Positions 1-8,492 of a stretch of DNA of 64,000 nt are shown here, in pieces (position 1 is the stretch's first letter; each line of letters starts with the position of its first letter). Source of the stretch: Nocardiopsis gilva YIM 90087 (GTDB lineage: Bacteria; Actinomycetota; Actinomycetes; Streptosporangiales; Streptosporangiaceae); the NCBI RefSeq assembly GCF_002263495.1, contig NZ_CP022753.1, forward strand, positions 3,968,001-4,032,000, given 5' to 3'. Below the pieces are notes generated by a model. The model was not told the DNA's origin and searched no databases. It saw only the letters and a list, made by a program, of their open reading frames with translations. A program made the translations under genes and the position numbers.

Positions 1-1814
1 GTGCCCACCGCGCGGACTATCCCGGCGTCGAGCACAACGATGCGGTCGGCGCTGGTCACCGTGGACAGCCGGTGCGCGACGACCATGACGTTGGTGTCGC
101 GCGCGGCGTCCAGCATGACCTCCTTGAGCGCTGCCTCGTTGGCGGCGTCCAGCTGCGATGTGGCCTCGTCCAGCAGGAGCAGGCGCGGGCGGCGCAGCAG
201 TGCCCGCGCGATGGCCACGCGTTGGCGCTCGCCGCCGGAGAGGGTGGTGCCCCGGTGCCCGACGGCACTGTCGATGCCGTCGGGCAGGCGGCCGACCAGC
301 TCCGACAGGCGCGCCCGCCGCACAACCTCGGCGATCTCGTCCGCGGTGGCGTCGGGGGCCGCCAGCACCAGGTTCTCCTGCAGTGTCCCGTCCAGCACCG
401 GCGCGTCCTGCTCCACGTACCCGATGGCGCCGCGCAGCCCGGCCAGCGGCCAGTCGCGCACGTCCACGCCGTCGACGGCGACGGTGCCGCCCGTGGCGTC
501 GTAGAACCGCTCCAGCAGCGAGAAGACGGTGGTCTTGCCCGCCCCGGAGGGGCCGACCAGGGCGGTGAGCCCGGCTCCGGCCGCCTCGAACGTGACGCCG
601 TGGTGGACCAGCGGCAGGCCGTCGGCGTAGCGGAAGAGCACATCGGTGAGGGCGACCCGGGCGGGCCGCCGTGTCCCGGGGACCGGCGAGCGGGGGAATC
701 CGTTGTGCGCGGTGTCGGTGTCGCTCCTCCCGGGGTCGGCGATGGCGTCGCTCGCGTCCGCGTCTTCCGCCGGTTCCGGGCGGTGGGCGTCGGTGTCCTC
801 CCGCTCCAGGTTGCCGACCTCGTCGATGCGCCGGACGGCGGCCAACCCGCTCTGCAGTTCGGTGGCGGCGTTCACCAGCGTGCTGATCGGCTCCATGAGG
901 TAGAAGAGCAGCAGCAGGAAGGCGATGAGCGAGGAGACCTCCAGCGAGCCGGAGGCGACCCGGGCGCCGCCTACCCCCAGCACCGCCAGGAACGCGATGT
1001 TGGTCGACAGCCAGGCCGTCACACCGGCGACCGCGCTCCAGCCGGCCTCGGCCACGCCCTTGCGCCAGGCGCGCTGCGCCGCCGCGTCGAGATGACGGAT
1101 CTCGGCGGTCTCGGCCGAGGACGCCTTTATGGTGCGGAACGCCCCGAAGATCCGCTCCAGCTTGGATCCCATCTCGCCGAGTGCTGCCTGCGAGGCCTCG
1201 GTGGCCCGGCCGATCCGGGGCAGGACCACGACCATGGTGACAGCGGCGAGGACGATCACCACGGCCGTCACCCCGAACAGCACCGGGTCCATCCAGGCCA
1301 TGAGGACGATCCCCGCCACCAGGAGCACCGAGCTGGTGAAGGCGTTGCTGATGCCACTGGTGGCGACGGTGCGCAGCAGTGTGGTGTCGGCGGTGAGCCG
1401 GGAGACGAGGTCGCCGGGCTTGAGCCGGTCCACCTCGGCGACGCGGAGCCGGATGAGCCGGGAGACGAGTTGTTGGCGGACCGCCAGCACGACACTCTGC
1501 CCGGTGCGCTCCAGCACGAACGTCCCCATCGCGCTGATGACCGCGCCGCCGATGACAGCAGCGGTGAGGAGGAGCAGGGGCCGGGCGAGCGACTCCCCCG
1601 CACCCAGCGCGTCGATGACGACCTTGGCGACGAGCGGCTGGACGAGGCCGGTCAGGCCGCCGAGGAAGGTCAGCAGGCCCCCGGCGAGCAGGACCTTCCA
1701 GTGCGGCCGCGCGTACTCCCAGATGCGGCGCGGCGATGCCTTGGGGGCCTCGCGCAACTCCTCCGCGTGCGGGCCCCGCTGTCGCCGCTCCGACACGACC
1801 ATCTCGTCCCCCAT
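1..1814 (-). CDS. ABC exporter, permease fused to ATPase (C-terminus cut by window edge)
   Basis: A type I ABC exporter half-transporter: an N-terminal six-helix membrane domain (about residues 35-320) followed by the nucleotide-binding domain. The start is ATG at 1814 (MGDEMVVSER). The ATPase half shows Walker A GPSGAGKT, a Q-loop (YVEQD), the signature LSGGERQRVAIARALL, Walker B LLLLDEAT and the switch histidine in AHRLSTV. An acidic, poorly conserved linker of about 60 residues joins the two halves. About 604 codons are visible and only the extreme C-terminus is missing. Members of this family export drugs, lipids or peptides; nothing here fixes the substrate. It is divergent from fadA across 309 bases. 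Confidence 0.9.
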   Translation of the reverse strand, partial: MGDEMVVSERRQRGPHAEELREAPKASPRRIWEYARPHWKVLLAGGLLTFLGGLTGLVQPLVAKVVIDALGAGESLARPLLLLTAAVIGGAVISAMGTFVLERTGQSVVLAVRQQLVSRLIRLRVAEVDRLKPGDLVSRLTADTTLLRTVATSGISNAFTSSVLLVAGIVLMAWMDPVLFGVTAVVIVLAAVTMVVVLPRIGRATEASQAALGEMGSKLERIFGAFRTIKASSAETAEIRHLDAAAQRAWRKGVAEAGWSAVAGVTAWLSTNIAFLAVLGVGGARVASGSLEVSSLIAFLLLLFYLMEPISTLVNAATELQSGLAAVRRIDEVGNLEREDTDAHRPEPAEDADASDAIADPGRSDTDTAHNGFPRSPVPGTRRPARVALTDVLFRYADGLPLVHHGVTFEAAGAGLTALVGPSGAGKTTVFSLLERFYDATGGTVAVDGVDVRDWPLAGLRGAIGYVEQDAPVLDGTLQENLVLAAPDATADEIAEVVRRARLSELVGRLPDGIDSAVGHRGTTLSGGERQRVAIARALLRRPRLLLLDEATSQLDAANEAALKEVMLDAARDTNVMVVAHRLSTVTSADRIVVLDAGIVRAVG

Positions 1815-2064
1815 TCGTTCTCGTCCACGGACAGCGAGCACTCATCCTTGGGCGAAGGACGAGCCGACATCAACCGGATTTCCGGATGGCACCGGCATTG
1901 CTCACGAAGGCAGCATGCCCCCTTCCGCTTACAGACGGCTGACACCGTCGCCACGCCCACGCACACGGCCCGCGCCACCTCCTCCGATGGCGCGCTCGGG
2001 CCAATTGGCGGCAATATTCCAAACTCGATTCGGTTTGCGGACCCCCGCGGCTCGCGCCACTAGT

Positions 2065-2076
2065 TACTCGCGAGTA
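2065..2076. promoter_or_regulatory. Palindromic operator in the fadA promoter
   Basis: TACTCGCGAGTA is a perfect 12-base palindrome. It overlaps a -10-like TAGCAT (2074-2079), about 48 bases before the fadA start. It is the only clear element in the 309-base gap between the ABC exporter and fadA. Its size and symmetry suit a TetR-type repressor of fatty acid degradation; this is inferred from position, and the regulator is not in the window. Confidence 0.5.
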
Positions 2077-2123
2077 GCATGAGGGGCACAAGTCACCCAC
2101 CTGCTTGAGAAGGAGGGGCAATC

Positions 2124-3326
2124 GTGCCGCGAACTGCCCGCGATGTCGTGTTTGTCGACGGGGCTCGGACTCCGTTCGGCAAGGCCGGCAAGGGCCTCTA
2201 TGCTGAGACGCGCGCCGATGACCTCGTGGTCCGGGTCATCCGAGAGCTGCTGCGCCGCAACCCCGGTCTGCCGCCGGAGCGCATCGACGAGGTCGCCATC
2301 GCCGCCACCACCCAGATCGGCGACCAGGGGCTGACGATCGGCCGCAGCGCCGCCCTCCTGGCCGGGCTGCCCCGCAGCGTCCCCGGCTACGCCATCGACC
2401 GCATGTGCGCCGGTGCGATGACCGCCGTCACCACCACCGGTGCCGGCATCTCGTTCGGCGCCTACGACATCGCCATCGCCGGCGGTGTCGAGCACATGGG
2501 CCGCCACCCCATGGGTGAGGGCGTCGACCCCAACCCGCGCTTCCTCTCCGAGAAGCTGGTCGACCCCTCCGCCCTGGTCATGGGCAACACGGCGGAGAAC
2601 CTGCACGACCGCTACCCGTCCATCACCAAGGAGCGCTCCGACGCCTACGCGGTGCGCAGCCAGGAGAAGGTCGCCAAGGCCTACGCCGACGGCAAGATCC
2701 AGCAGGACCTGGTCGAGGTGCTGGTCCGCTCCGCCGAGCAGGGCTACGGCCTGGCCACCGACGACGAGCCGCCGCGGCCCGGCACCACCCTGGAGAGCCT
2801 CGCGGGGCTCAAGACGCCGTTCCGTCCGCACGGCAACGTGACCCCGGGCAACGCCGCGGGTCTGAACGACGGCGCCACCGGTGCCGTGATCGCCGCCGAG
2901 GACGTCGCCACCGAACTGGGCCTGGACGCCAAGATGCGCCTGGTCGACTTCTCGTTCGCCGGTGTCGAGCCGGAGGTCATGGGTGTCGGCCCGGTCCCGG
3001 CCACCGAGAAGCTGCTCGCCCGCCAGGGCCTGAGCATGGACGACATCGGCCTCATCGAGATCAACGAGGCGTTCGCCGTCCAGGTGCTGGCCTTCCTGGA
3101 ACACTTCGGCCTCGCCGACGACGACGCCCGCGTCAACCCGTGGGGCGGCGCCATCGCCCTGGGCCACCCGCTCGCCTCCTCGGGCGTACGGCTGATGCTC
3201 CAGCTCTCCCGGCTCTTCGCCGAGCGGACCGACGTCCGCTACGGCCTCACCACGATGTGTGTGGGCATGGGCATGGGCGGAACCGTGCTCTGGGAGAACA
3301 CGAACTGGGAAGGGAACGCCAAGTGA
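2124..3326 (+). CDS. fadA: Acetyl-CoA acyltransferase (beta-oxidation thiolase)
   Basis: Thiolase of 400 residues that cleaves 3-ketoacyl-CoA with CoA in the last step of beta-oxidation. The catalytic set is visible: nucleophile Cys95 (DRMCAGAM), the NEAFA motif near residue 314, His348 in GHPLASSG, and Cys379 in CVGMGMGG, positions close to those of well-studied thiolases. The GTG start at 2124 is preceded by AGGAGG at 2111-2116 with a 7-base spacer. Its TGA overlaps the GTG of the following gene (GTGA), so the two are translationally coupled and probably form an alpha2-beta2 type complex. Confidence 0.95.
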   Translation: MPRTARDVVFVDGARTPFGKAGKGLYAETRADDLVVRVIRELLRRNPGLPPERIDEVAIAATTQIGDQGLTIGRSAALLAGLPRSVPGYAIDRMCAGAMTAVTTTGAGISFGAYDIAIAGGVEHMGRHPMGEGVDPNPRFLSEKLVDPSALVMGNTAENLHDRYPSITKERSDAYAVRSQEKVAKAYADGKIQQDLVEVLVRSAEQGYGLATDDEPPRPGTTLESLAGLKTPFRPHGNVTPGNAAGLNDGATGAVIAAEDVATELGLDAKMRLVDFSFAGVEPEVMGVGPVPATEKLLARQGLSMDDIGLIEINEAFAVQVLAFLEHFGLADDDARVNPWGGAIALGHPLASSGVRLMLQLSRLFAERTDVRYGLTTMCVGMGMGGTVLWENTNWEGNAK

Positions 3327-5419
3327 GCACCCCGATCGAACAAGCACGGGAGCTGTTCAGCGACGAGGTCGTCACCAAGGCCTTCGCGCGCGACATCGAA
3401 CTCCCCTACGGCGCGGGCAAAGCCGTCCTGATCACCCTGGACAACGGCCACGACCACACCAAGCCGAACACCTTCGGCCCCGGCGGGCTGCTGGAGCTGG
3501 ACGCCGCCATCGAGGCCGCCAAGGCCCGCACCGACATCGTCGCGGTGGCCGTCACCGGCAAGCCGTTCATCTTCGCCGTCGGCGCCGACCTCACCGGTGT
3601 GCCCAAGGTCGAGAACCACGAGCAGGCCCACGCCATCGGCAAGCTCGGCCACGACGTGTTCCGCAAGCTCGGTGAACTCGACGTGCCGACGTTCGCGCTG
3701 ATCAACGGCGCGGCCATGGGCGGCGGCGTCGAGGTGGCGCTGCACTGCACCTACCGCACCGTCTCCGCCGGTGTCCCGGCGTTCGCGCTGCCCGAGACCT
3801 TCCTCGGCCTCGTGCCCGGCTGGGGCGGCACCTACCTGCTCCCCAACCTCATCGGTGCGGAGAAGGCCCTCAAGATCATCATCGACAACCCGATGAACCA
3901 GAACAAGATGATCAAGGGCCCGCAGGTGCACGAGATGGGGATCGCCGACGCGATCTTCGAACCGGCCGACTTCGTCGAGGAGTCGCTGCGCTGGGCGGCC
4001 AAGGTCATCAAGGGCGACGTCACCGTCGAGCGCCCCGAGGTGGACAAGGGCGAGGCCTGGGACCAGGCGATCAACAACGCCCGCTTCATGGTGGAGGGCA
4101 AGCTGCACGGGGCCGCCCCGGCGCCGGTGCGCGCGCTGGACCTGGTCGCCGCGGCCAAGGACCGCACGCGCGACGAGGGCTTCGCCGCCGAAGACGACGC
4201 GCTCGCCGACCTCATGATGAGCGACACGCTCAAGTCCGGGCTGTACGCCTTCGACCTGGTGCAGAAGCGCGCCAAGCGCCCCGCCGGAGCCCCGGACAAG
4301 CAGCTGGCGCGCAAGGTCACCAAGGTCGGCGTGGTGGGCGCGGGCCTCATGGCCGGGCAGCTCGCCCTGCTGTTCGCGCGCCGCCTCGGCGTGCCGGTGG
4401 TCATGACCGACCTCGACCAGGAGCGCCTGGACAAGGGCGTCGACTACGTGCACGGCGAGGTCGACAAGCTGCTGGCCAAGGGCCGCGTGAACGCGGACAA
4501 GGCCTCCCGGCTCAAGAGCCTGGTCACCGGTTCGCTGACCAAGGACGCCTTCTCCGACGCCGACTTCGTCATCGAGGCCGTCTTCGAGAAGATGGAGGTG
4601 AAGCAGCAGGTCTTCGCCGAGGTCGAGGCGGTCGTCCCGGCCGAGACCGTGCTGGCGACCAACACCTCCTCGCTGTCCATCACCGAGATGGCCAGCAAGC
4701 TCAAGCACCCCGAGCGCGTGGTGGGCTTCCACTTCTTCAACCCCGTCGCCGTTCTCCCGCTGCTGGAGATCATCCGGGGCGAGAAGACCGACGACGCCAC
4801 GCTGGCCACGGCCTTCGCCACCGCCAAGACACTGAAGAAGTCGGCGGTGCTGTGCAAGGACGCCCCGGCGTTCGTGGTGAACCGGCTGCTCACCCTGTTC
4901 ATGGGCGAGGTGCTGGCCGCCGTCGAGGAGGGCACCGAGCCCGAGGTCGCCGACCGCGCTGTCGCTCCGCTGGGCCTGCCGATGTCACCGCTGCTCCTGC
5001 TGCAGCTGGTCGGTCCGGCCGTGGCGCTGCACGTCTCCGAGACGCTGAACGCCGCCTTCCCGGAGCGCTTCGGCGTCTCCGAGCAGCTGCGCACCCTGGT
5101 GGGCGCGGGCAAGACGGCCATCTACGGCCCGGACTTCGCCATCGACCCCGAGGTCAAGAAGCTGTTCACCGGCGGCGGCAGCCCCTCCTCCGAGGAGCAG
5201 ATCCTGGACCGCGCCATCAGTGCGCTGGCCCGCGAGATCAAGATCATGCTGGACGAGGGCGTGGTCGCCAAGCCGGCCGACATCGACCTGTGCCTGATCA
5301 CCGGCGCCGGGTGGCCGTTCCACCTGGGCGGCATCACGCCGTACCTGGACCGGTCGGGTGTGTCGGAGAAGGTCAACGGCGAGCAGTTCCACCCGGACGG
5401 CCTCTCCGCTCTGTCCTAA
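3323..5419 (+). CDS. fadB: Trifunctional-type enoyl-CoA hydratase / 3-hydroxyacyl-CoA dehydrogenase
   Basis: A 698-residue multifunctional beta-oxidation protein. Residues 10-300 are an enoyl-CoA hydratase/isomerase (crotonase) domain with FAVGADL and GAAMGGGVEVAL forming the oxyanion-hole region. From about residue 330 comes the NAD-binding 3-hydroxyacyl-CoA dehydrogenase domain (VGVVGAGLMAGQ; GFHFFNPV), followed by C-terminal dehydrogenase domains. It hydrates trans-2-enoyl-CoA and oxidises the product, passing 3-ketoacyl-CoA to FadA. The GTG start overlaps the fadA stop codon. In-frame sequence extends farther upstream inside fadA, but the coupled GTG is the sensible start. Confidence 0.94.
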   Translation: MSTPIEQARELFSDEVVTKAFARDIELPYGAGKAVLITLDNGHDHTKPNTFGPGGLLELDAAIEAAKARTDIVAVAVTGKPFIFAVGADLTGVPKVENHEQAHAIGKLGHDVFRKLGELDVPTFALINGAAMGGGVEVALHCTYRTVSAGVPAFALPETFLGLVPGWGGTYLLPNLIGAEKALKIIIDNPMNQNKMIKGPQVHEMGIADAIFEPADFVEESLRWAAKVIKGDVTVERPEVDKGEAWDQAINNARFMVEGKLHGAAPAPVRALDLVAAAKDRTRDEGFAAEDDALADLMMSDTLKSGLYAFDLVQKRAKRPAGAPDKQLARKVTKVGVVGAGLMAGQLALLFARRLGVPVVMTDLDQERLDKGVDYVHGEVDKLLAKGRVNADKASRLKSLVTGSLTKDAFSDADFVIEAVFEKMEVKQQVFAEVEAVVPAETVLATNTSSLSITEMASKLKHPERVVGFHFFNPVAVLPLLEIIRGEKTDDATLATAFATAKTLKKSAVLCKDAPAFVVNRLLTLFMGEVLAAVEEGTEPEVADRAVAPLGLPMSPLLLLQLVGPAVALHVSETLNAAFPERFGVSEQLRTLVGAGKTAIYGPDFAIDPEVKKLFTGGGSPSSEEQILDRAISALAREIKIMLDEGVVAKPADIDLCLITGAGWPFHLGGITPYLDRSGVSEKVNGEQFHPDGLSALS

Positions 5420-5490
5420 ACCTGGGGCGCATCGCGCTCCTGGAATCCCGACAGAGCGCGGCAAGTCCTCGAATATCAGTCGGAATCCCA

Positions 5491-5526
5491 CAACGGCCCT
5501 CGAACCTTCCGGTCCGAGGGCCGTTG
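5491..5526 (+). terminator. Terminator after fadAB
   Basis: Perfect 12-base inverted repeat (5491-5502 with 5515-5526) around a 12-base loop, followed by a short T/C-containing stretch. It lies between fadB and the next gene. Confidence 0.7.
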
Positions 5527-5544
5527 CCGTTCTATCCTTGGGAG

Positions 5545-6111
5545 ATGACCGGTCCAACGGATCAGTTCACCGTCCGTGACACGTTCCGCGTTACGTGGGA
5601 CGGAGCCGGGCTGGCGGCGGGATGCCTGATCTTCGCCGGGATGGGGGCCGCCCTGGTGGCGCGCGGCGGTATGGCCGATATCGTCATCGGCCTGCTGGCC
5701 GTGGTGATGTTCGGCGGCGGCGGGCTGCTGGCGGCCTCCCGTGTGCTGTCCCGGCGGCCGACGCTGGCCCTGGACTCCGAGGGCGTGCGCGTCGTCGCGC
5801 GCTGGCCGCGCTCGTCGTCCGATGACCTGTGGCTGGCCTGGGACGACATCGCGCTCATCCGGGTGTGCTCCCAGGACATCCCCTACCAGCGCGGCGCGGT
5901 CCGCCAGTGGTATCTCGTCTTCGTTCCGCACGCTGAGGCCGACCAGCCGTTCCACCCGCCAGCGCCATGGGAGCCCAACCGCGCCGTGCGCGTCCGCCGC
6001 ACCTGGAACCACACCGTGGACGAGGTGGTGGCCGCGGCCCGCCGACACCGTCCGGGGCTGGCGTTCGACGACCGCCGCCCGCCGGGCATGTGCCGGGAGC
6101 GCATCGACTGA
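5545..6111 (+). CDS. Membrane protein with PH-like cytoplasmic tail
   Basis: Unrecognised 188-residue protein. Two hydrophobic segments (about residues 16-36 and 40-60) form a hairpin in the membrane. The rest is soluble, with an alternating pattern (LALDSEGVRVV, LAWDDIALIRV, WYLVFVP) like that of short bacterial PH-like membrane proteins. The ATG at 5545 follows GGGAG closely. It stands alone after the fadAB terminator. Confidence 0.75.
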   Translation: MTGPTDQFTVRDTFRVTWDGAGLAAGCLIFAGMGAALVARGGMADIVIGLLAVVMFGGGGLLAASRVLSRRPTLALDSEGVRVVARWPRSSSDDLWLAWDDIALIRVCSQDIPYQRGAVRQWYLVFVPHAEADQPFHPPAPWEPNRAVRVRRTWNHTVDEVVAAARRHRPGLAFDDRRPPGMCRERID

Positions 6112-6271
6112 CGGCTCGGCGGACAGCGTGGCCGACGCCCCGCGAACCGCGCACGATCCCGGGCCCCTCCCCTGCGCCAATCGACCAAGAGTGTCGCGAT
6201 GGTTGCTCTACGATTGGGAAAACTCGTGAAAAGCCTGGCCAGGCCGACAGAATGGGGAGCGGGAGGACGCC

Positions 6272-7315
6272 TTGGGTGGCGGATACGTGACTCTGGAACA
6301 GGTCGCCCAGCACGCCGGAGTATCGCTCGCCACCGCGTCACGGGTGCTCAACGGCAGCACCCGGCAGGTCGGCCGGAAGCTGGCCGAACGGGTCAGCGCC
6401 AGCGCCAAGGAGCTCGGCTACCTCGCCAACCCCTCAGCGCAGACCCTGGCGCGCAACACCAGCTGCCTGGTGGGACTGGTCGTGCACGACATCGCCGACC
6501 CCTACTCCTCCAGCATCGCGGCAGGGGTCGCCCGGGTGGCCGAGGGTGAGGGTCTCGTCGTCGTCCTGGGCACCACCGGACGCGTACCCGCGCGCGAGGT
6601 CACCCTCATGTCCACGCTGCGCGCCCACCGCGCCCGCGCGGCGGTGCTGATCGGCAGCCGCACGACCGACCCGGCTGATCTCGTCCGGCTGGGCGAGGAG
6701 ATCAGCGCGCTGGTCAAGCAGGGCGGCAGTGTGGCCTCTGTGACCCAGGAGGGGCTGCCCGCGCACACCGTGGTCCCCGACAACCGGGGCGGCGCCGCCG
6801 ACCTGGCCCGTCACCTCATCGCCCAGGGCCACCGCCGCTTCGCCGTCCTGGCGGGGCCGACGGAGCTGCGCACCGCACTCGACCGCCTGGACGGCTTCCG
6901 CTCGGCTCTCGCCGGCGCGGGTATCGCGCTGGCCCCCAGCAACGTGGTGCACGGGGGGTTCACCCGCGATGGCGGGTATGAGTCCGCCCGGCGGCTGCTC
7001 GCGGCCAGGACCGACGCGACCTGCCTCTTCGCCGTCAACGACGTGATGGCGACCGGCGCCATGGCCGCTGTCCGCGACACGGGACTGCGGGTACCCGCGG
7101 ACCTGTCCGTCGCCGGGTTCGACGACATCCCCGCGCTGCGCGACCTCACCCCCGGCCTCACGACGGTGCGCCTTCCTCTGGAATGGATGGGGCGGGAGGC
7201 AGCGTGCCTGGCACTGCGTGAAGACGGGGACACCGACGAGCCGACCACCGTCCCGGTCGCCGGCACGGTCGTGGAACGGGAGAGTACGGCCCCGCCGGGG
7301 CGGCCCGGGGGCTGA
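6272..7315 (+). CDS. LacI-family transcriptional regulator
   Basis: A 347-residue LacI/GalR repressor. The N-terminal helix-turn-helix and hinge (VTLEQVAQHAGVSLATASRV, about residues 6-25) is followed by a periplasmic-binding-protein-like effector domain that includes the typical LFAVNDVMATGAM and VAGFDDIPALRDLTPGLTTV segments. The TTG at 6272 follows GGGAGG (6261-6266) by 5 bases; an in-frame GTG at 6287 is the alternative start. No sugar genes adjoin it, so the regulon is unknown and presumably distal. Confidence 0.88.
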   Translation: MGGGYVTLEQVAQHAGVSLATASRVLNGSTRQVGRKLAERVSASAKELGYLANPSAQTLARNTSCLVGLVVHDIADPYSSSIAAGVARVAEGEGLVVVLGTTGRVPAREVTLMSTLRAHRARAAVLIGSRTTDPADLVRLGEEISALVKQGGSVASVTQEGLPAHTVVPDNRGGAADLARHLIAQGHRRFAVLAGPTELRTALDRLDGFRSALAGAGIALAPSNVVHGGFTRDGGYESARRLLAARTDATCLFAVNDVMATGAMAAVRDTGLRVPADLSVAGFDDIPALRDLTPGLTTVRLPLEWMGREAACLALREDGDTDEPTTVPVAGTVVERESTAPPGRPGG

Positions 7316-7347
7316 TGCGGCGCCCGGGATGCGTCCGCGGCGACGGC

Positions 7348-8340
7348 TCAGCTCTGGCGCAGGAGGGTCAGTCCGAGCATGGTCGCGGTGTGCAGCACGT
7401 GGCGGCCCTCGGAGCGGCTGGAGATCAACGCAGCGTCGCGCAGGACGGCGGCGTGCTTGCTGACCGTCGCGGGTGAGACCCCGGCGGCGCGGGCGAGGTC
7501 GGTGGTGGTGGCGGACCGTTCGGCGAGGAGTTCGAGGATCCAGGCGCGCGTGGGGCCGACCAGCGCGGCGAGGGCGCGGGCGGCGCTGTCCTGGTCGTCG
7601 GGGGTGTCCCACCCGGGTTCGGGGCCGACGGGGTAGACGATCACCGGCGGCAGGCCGGGGTCGGCGAAGCTCACCGGGTGGCGCCAGCAGAAGAAGGAGG
7701 GGACCAGGCGCAGACCGCGCCCGTCGAGGTGGAGGTCCTGGTCGACGGGGTAGTTCATCTCCAGGACCGGGGTTTGCCAGCGTGCGAACGGGGCCAGTGA
7801 GTCCAGCAGCGCCTCGCCGCCGCCGTGCATGAGCGCGCGGGTGCGGGTGGCGAGGTCGGCCCGGACCGTGGACTGGATGGCCTGCCAGTGCGGTTCGATC
7901 GCGCTGCGGTAGTAGTGGCGCAGCGCGTCGCCCACCACGCGCAGGAACGGCTGGTCGCCGCGGGCCAGCGCACCGAACCAGGGCTGGGGCCGGCTGGTGG
8001 ACGCCAGCAGGTCCATCTCGTCCCGCAACCGGGCGATCGGTGTGCCCAGGACGGCCTCGACGCCGGATTCCAGGTCCCTGTGCCCGTCGGCGGGGGTGAG
8101 GAAGTCCGGGAAGTAGGACGCGCACGGCGACAGCGCGGTCAGCATGCGCCAGGCCCAGCGCGTGGTGCCGTCGCCGTCCAAGTACCGGGTGCTGCCGCGC
8201 CGCCATTCCCCGAACACCAGCCTGCCCTGGGTGTTCTGGAGTAGGTGCAGGCTGTTGACGATCTCCCACATCGGATCCGGAGCGTCGGCCATCCGGATAC
8301 GCAGCAGGTCGTCCGGGGTGAAGTGGATCCGCAGTCTCAT
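7348..8340 (-). CDS. ArsR-like winged-helix regulator (DUF5937-type architecture)
   Basis: A 330-residue protein with a long N-terminal domain (MRLRIHFTPDDLLRIRMA) of the kind found in actinobacterial DUF5937 proteins, and a C-terminal ArsR-type winged helix (TTDLARAAGVSPATVSKHAA, about residues 280-300). The GGAGGGAC ribosome site directly before ATG 8340 decides the start. It is divergent from the SARP gene at 8493 across 152 bases, which presumably hold both promoters. It lacks the metal-binding cysteines of classical ArsR proteins. Ligand and targets are unknown. Confidence 0.82.
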   Translation of the reverse strand: MRLRIHFTPDDLLRIRMADAPDPMWEIVNSLHLLQNTQGRLVFGEWRRGSTRYLDGDGTTRWAWRMLTALSPCASYFPDFLTPADGHRDLESGVEAVLGTPIARLRDEMDLLASTSRPQPWFGALARGDQPFLRVVGDALRHYYRSAIEPHWQAIQSTVRADLATRTRALMHGGGEALLDSLAPFARWQTPVLEMNYPVDQDLHLDGRGLRLVPSFFCWRHPVSFADPGLPPVIVYPVGPEPGWDTPDDQDSAARALAALVGPTRAWILELLAERSATTTDLARAAGVSPATVSKHAAVLRDAALISSRSEGRHVLHTATMLGLTLLRQS

Positions 8341-8492
8341 GTCCCTCCGACGCCACCGGGGATGCGTCCGGCAACGTCCGCTGTGTCCCATTTCGGCCAC
8401 ACGTTGTCGCGACAGGGAAAACGTCCCCCGCCCGCGCCGCCGATGCAGAAGCGTAAGCCATCGATCATCCGGGTGCAGAAAGGTACAGAACG

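Noticed and set aside
72-2063. 663-codon plus-strand frame opposite the ABC exporter
   Set aside because: No ribosome site or domain, His/Gly/Asp-rich; the exporter on the minus strand explains the region.
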